Below the pieces are notes generated by a model. That model was not told the DNA's origin. It made no database searches and saw only the letters and a list, made by a program, of their open reading frames with translations. The translations under genes were made by a program, and so were the position numbers. Below, piece after piece: positions 5,369 to 7,920 of a stretch of 7,920 bases of DNA. Source of the DNA: Acidobacteriota bacterium (GTDB lineage: Bacteria; Acidobacteriota; Terriglobia; Terriglobales; SCQP01); contig JAKATS010000103.1 of NCBI GenBank assembly GCA_021818645.1, positions 1 through 7,920 on the forward strand, read 5' to 3'. How positions within the stretch are numbered: the stretch's first letter is position 1; each line of letters opens with the position of its first letter.

Positions 5369-6832
5369 TTATTGTGGGGCCGGTCCGGCGGGTGGAGAAA
5401 GCGGCAGGCGCAGGGCAAACTCAACTGTATCGGGCGGCAGGTTTTCCGCGGCTTCGGCCCAGATGGCGCCGCTGTGGGCGAGGACTATACCCCGGGCAAT
5501 GGCCAGGCCCAGCCCGAGCCCGCGCGGACGCAGATGACGCGCTATCTCACCCCGAAAGAAGCGCTCAAACAGATGCGGACGCAATTCGGGCGGCAAATCC
5601 GCACTCTGATTGCGCAGGCGTAACACAACGCCGTCTGGTTCGATGGCCGCCGAAAATTCCACCCATGATTCGGGGGGAGAATAAACCAGCGCGTTGTCGA
5701 GCAGTTGCGCCAGGGCTCGGCTCACCAGGCGTTCATCCACCCAAATCCGGGGCAGAGGCGAAGGCAGGCGTATTTTCAGGCGCGAGCTGTCGAGTGTCAA
5801 TAATGCGCGTGCGGATTCGAGCAAGGCTTCAATTTCCACCACTTGCGGTTCCAGTCCCAGGCCGCCCTGGATGCTGGCCATTTGCACCAGGTCTTCCAGC
5901 AGGCGGTTGAGCTTTTCGCTTTCGGTTTCAATGATCTCAATCATGTCGCTGCGCTCTGTCTCGGGCAGGCCGGCGGCGTAGCGCAGAGCTGAAGCGGCGG
6001 CACGAATGGATGTCAGCGGGGTGCGCAGGTCGTGGGTGACTGCGTCCAGTAGAGCGGATTTGAGCTGTTCGCTTTCGCGCAGAGCCTGGGCATGGGTGGC
6101 CAGATGCTGGGCGCGGGCGCGTTCGAGCGCGATGGCGCAGATACCGGCGATCGCCTGCTCGGTTTCATCACCCACGGGATGACCTTCAAGTTCGAGCCGG
6201 GCGCGCGCCTGGCCGCCTAATCGCAGCCAAAGTTGACGCGCATTCTCCGCAGCCGGGGATTCATCTTCACGCAGGCGAACTTCGGAATATGCGAACGTGG
6301 CCATCAGCCGGCGCTCAATTTCGGGTCCGATGGATTCGGGCGAGGTCAAAAGCAAGCCGCGGGCGAATTCATAGAGGCGCTGCGCATCCTGTTTTTGACG
6401 CTGGGCGTTTTCCGCCTGGCGGCGGGCTCGGGCGGCTAGCCGGCTGGCGATGAACGCGGTGATGAGAAACGCTGTCAGTGCGATCCAGTTCTGCGGATCG
6501 GCGATGGTGAAAGTGCCAAGCGGCGGCAGAAAGAAATAATTAAGCGCGGCGGTGGCCAGCAGAGCCGCGGCTAGCGCTTCAGGCAGCGAGCGCAGAGCGG
6601 CAAAGAGCAGAACGATCAACAGGTAGGCAAAACCCGCGGTGCTGCTGTTGACCCGCGGAGAAACGCCGTGCAACAGCGCCGTTACCGCCGCGACCGCCAG
6701 AGGCGGCAGCAGAAAACGGAACCAAGTGCTCCAGAATCGGATTGAGAATATGCGTGGCGTAGGATGACAGGTTACAGAATGAAAGCGGCCTTTCTCAGGG
6801 GTTACTGATCTGCATATACAGATCGCCGGCAA
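5369..6832 (-). CDS. kdpD: KdpD-like sensor histidine kinase half, DUF4118 type
   Basis: This is a 487-residue inner-membrane kinase. About residues 33-135 form the hydrophobic, probably four-helix region typical of DUF4118 in KdpD (FLLPPLAVAAVTALLHG, YLLIVLLFAALRSLPEA, AALNYFFLPPLGTFTI, WIALTAFLITAFIAS). A coiled linker rich in Arg/Gln/Glu and a weak GAF-like stretch (about 150-235) follow. The dimerisation domain carries His267 in AVTHDLRTPL. The ATPase domain has the N box LLDNA (Asn380), an F box LFERFFRG and G2 GLGLGLA (438-444). The G1 box, normally DxGxG, reads NQSADLPP (408-415), which is unusual. The KdpD signalling and Usp domains normally fused in front are absent and appear to be encoded by a separate upstream gene. 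The only conventional start codon before the first membrane helix is TTG at 6832, overlapping the preceding gene by 38 bases. Confidence 0.85.
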   Translation of the reverse strand: MPAICICRSVTPEKGRFHSVTCHPTPRIFSIRFWSTWFRFLLPPLAVAAVTALLHGVSPRVNSSTAGFAYLLIVLLFAALRSLPEALAAALLATAALNYFFLPPLGTFTIADPQNWIALTAFLITAFIASRLAARARRQAENAQRQKQDAQRLYEFARGLLLTSPESIGPEIERRLMATFAYSEVRLREDESPAAENARQLWLRLGGQARARLELEGHPVGDETEQAIAGICAIALERARAQHLATHAQALRESEQLKSALLDAVTHDLRTPLTSIRAAASALRYAAGLPETERSDMIEIIETESEKLNRLLEDLVQMASIQGGLGLEPQVVEIEALLESARALLTLDSSRLKIRLPSPLPRIWVDERLVSRALAQLLDNALVYSPPESWVEFSAAIEPDGVVLRLRNQSADLPPELRPHLFERFFRGEIARHLRPRGLGLGLAIARGIVLAHSGAIWAEAAENLPPDTVEFALRLPLSPPAGPAPQ

Positions 6833-7124
6833 ACGCCAGAACCACGATCGTGCCGAGTATGAGCCGCCCCGGGCTGGAGGGCAAAAGCCAGGCGCATGCC
6901 CAGCCGAAAAAAGCCAGCACCGGCAAAAACCGGCGCAACCAGTTCCGGGAAGCAGACTGGCCGGGATGCCAGAACCAGGCTAAGCCCGCCAGCGCCAAAG
7001 CCGCGGCGCCTGCCCTGGTTGCCCAATCGAAGCGCAGTATGGCTGATACAACCGCAATGGCCGCCATGCCAATCGCGGCGCAGGCGGTTCGTATGGACCG
7101 AGTTCGTGAATGGATGGAAGGCAT
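6795..7124 (-). CDS. Small polytopic membrane protein of unknown function
   Basis: The 109-residue product is mostly hydrophobic. Three or four membrane helices can be drawn: about residues 14-30, 37-52, 66-82 and 87-106, with Arg-rich connecting segments (RTRSIRTAC, SRNWLRRF). I do not recognise a family. It lies between the Usp-like gene (22 bases upstream) and the kinase gene (38-base overlap), so it belongs to the Kdp-type operon. It might be a membrane partner of the neighbouring kinase or Usp-like protein, which is inference. The ATG at 7124 gives a short charged N-terminus before the first helix; no Shine-Dalgarno is seen. The minus-strand frame with a start at 7137 overlaps it and has a composition unlike a protein, so this frame is preferred. 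Confidence 0.65.
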   Translation of the reverse strand: MPSIHSRTRSIRTACAAIGMAAIAVVSAILRFDWATRAGAAALALAGLAWFWHPGQSASRNWLRRFLPVLAFFGWACAWLLPSSPGRLILGTIVVLAFAGDLYMQISNP

Positions 7125-7146
7125 GGGACAAAGTCATTATGAAGCG

Positions 7147-7680
7147 TTAAGCGGGCGAACTGACCCAGAGGATAAGACCGGCGGCGTGCAAATCCTCATA
7201 ATCGCGGGCGGCGAAGTCCATCGGCACAGCGATCACGGTCGCGGCGGGCTGGGTTTCCTGCATGAATTGGGCCGCGGCGGCGGCCCAGTCGCGGGTGCGC
7301 AGGATGCGGCGGAAGGGAATGCGGCCGGCGCTGCGAACCTGGTGGGCGGCCGATTCCAGGCCGGCCACAATGGCCTGATCGGCAATGGCATAGCCGGAGA
7401 GTTCGAATTGCAAGGGGACTTCCAGCACATAGACCAGCCATACATCACGGTGGCTCAGGCAGGCGGCGATGCCGGCCAGACGTGTGATACTCGTTGCCCC
7501 GGGCGCCTCTCGCAGAATGGCGATGACTGGACGTTCGGGTTCAGCGCCGGGCATCCAGGCGGGACGGAGCTCATGGCGCGAGCGCTGCGCCCGGCTGGTG
7601 GAATCGCCCTGGCGATGAGCGAGCCACCACCAGAGGACAAATGCGGCCAGCAAGGCCACACTCCAAAGAACGTCGTTCAT
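7147..7680 (-). CDS. Membrane-anchored Usp-like protein
   Basis: This is a 177-residue protein. Residues 4-21 (VLWSVALLAAFVLWWWLA) form one N-terminal membrane anchor, followed by a basic linker (RAQRSRHELR) consistent with a cytoplasmic soluble part. From about residue 50 the pattern resembles a universal stress protein fold: a first strand (PVIAILREA), a helix, then WLVYVLEVPLQFEL, a long helix (AIVAGLESAAHQVRSAG), FRRILRTRDWAAAAAQFMQE and TVIAVPM. The VYVLEVP and ILRTRD elements recall Usp domains attached to APC-type transporters. The C-terminal Gly-rich ATP-binding signature (GxxG then GS/T) is not visible, suggesting a non-ATP-binding type. Its ATG overlaps the stop of the upstream KdpD fragment as ATGA, so translation is probably coupled. 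The role is unknown; a part in Kdp sensing is inferred from position. Confidence 0.7.
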   Translation of the reverse strand: MNDVLWSVALLAAFVLWWWLAHRQGDSTSRAQRSRHELRPAWMPGAEPERPVIAILREAPGATSITRLAGIAACLSHRDVWLVYVLEVPLQFELSGYAIADQAIVAGLESAAHQVRSAGRIPFRRILRTRDWAAAAAQFMQETQPAATVIAVPMDFAARDYEDLHAAGLILWVSSPA

Positions 7681-7920
7681 GACGGGCCGGGGGATGCCGC
7701 GCGCTGATCGCGGCTGTTTTCGGTATCCGCATCCGCTTCGGGTCGTTTGAAGGAGATGAGGTGAAAATCCACGCCGGGAAGCTCGCGGATGAGGCGTGGC
7801 AGGAAAGAATTGGGCAGATAGCCGCGCCAGCCGGGGCTGCGGGGGCGGCCGACAATTAACTGAGTCAACCGGTGTTTACGGGCGCACTCGGCGATCGCGC
7901 GGGCTGGATCGGCGGACTCC
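7677..7920 (-). CDS. kdpD: KdpD N-terminal half, C-terminal end (partial)
   Basis: The frame is open to the right edge of the window, so only the last 80 codons are seen; the rest lies outside. The visible part reads DPARAIAECARKHRLTQLIVGRPRSPGWRGYLPNSFLPRLIRELPGVDFHLISF and matches the end of the Usp-like domain in KdpD, where ..IAxxARxHxxTxIVxGxxRxxxW..L..S...LIRE...DxHxI is characteristic. In E. coli KdpD this point is followed by four membrane helices and the kinase domain. Here a polar tail of about 23 residues (KRPEADADTENSRDQRAASPGPS) and a TGA follow instead. The protein is thus a soluble KdpD sensor half without kinase. The stop overlaps the next gene's ATG by four bases. Walker motifs of the KdpD domain would be beyond the window. 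Confidence 0.85.
   Translation of the reverse strand, partial: ESADPARAIAECARKHRLTQLIVGRPRSPGWRGYLPNSFLPRLIRELPGVDFHLISFKRPEADADTENSRDQRAASPGPS

Noticed and set aside
5128..5910. 260-codon open frame on the + strand opposite the kinase and regulator
   Set aside because: It spans the junction of two well-supported minus-strand genes with full family motifs and shows no protein-like domain of its own.
6850..7707. 285-codon open frame on the + strand opposite the small membrane and Usp-like genes
   Set aside because: Gly/Ala-rich sequence without motifs. The minus-strand genes here fit an operon with coupled starts and stops and have membrane helices and Usp-like features, so the minus strand is preferred.

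Overview
The window is a GC-rich bacterial chromosomal segment. It fits Acidobacteriota best, with moderate confidence and from sequence character alone. The reasons are a short XRE regulator with a GLLRCYLSRVENGHT-type recognition region typical of that phylum, a near absence of Shine-Dalgarno motifs, and TGn-extended -10 boxes lying almost on the start codons. I see no transposase, integrase, CRISPR array, tRNA or rRNA.

Left part, + strand (1-4647). A small conserved protein with a long Arg/Ser/Lys-rich tail is followed by a 282-base gap dense in secondary structure. That gap holds a strong hairpin, a possible promoter, and a run of stem-loops ending in a short T-tract that could be a small RNA. 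Next come an HU/IHF-type nucleoid protein with a predicted leaderless promoter and its own intrinsic terminator, an XRE regulator preceded by two abutting palindromes, adenosine (or adenine) deaminase, pyrroline-5-carboxylate reductase (proC), and a class I mannose-6-phosphate isomerase. From the regulator onward the genes are closely spaced and may be co-transcribed, but proC appears to have its own promoter inside the end of the deaminase gene. These are housekeeping functions (nucleoid structure, purine salvage, proline synthesis, hexose phosphate interconversion) with no single shared pathway.

Right part, - strand (7920 down to 4660). This is a tightly packed potassium-sensing (Kdp-type) regulatory operon. 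In transcription order it holds the C-terminal end of a KdpD N-terminal half (Usp-like segment, stopping before any membrane region), a membrane-anchored Usp-like protein, a small polytopic membrane protein, a histidine kinase with a KdpD-like DUF4118 membrane region, and a KdpE-type response regulator. The usual single KdpD chain is therefore divided into separate genes, with two extra membrane-associated genes between the halves. The kinase has an unusual G1 box. The kdpFABC pump genes are not in the window; they may lie beyond the right edge.

The two blocks converge at 4640-4667. There a 10-bp inverted repeat contains the stop codons of both the isomerase and the response regulator genes and probably acts as a shared two-way transcription end.
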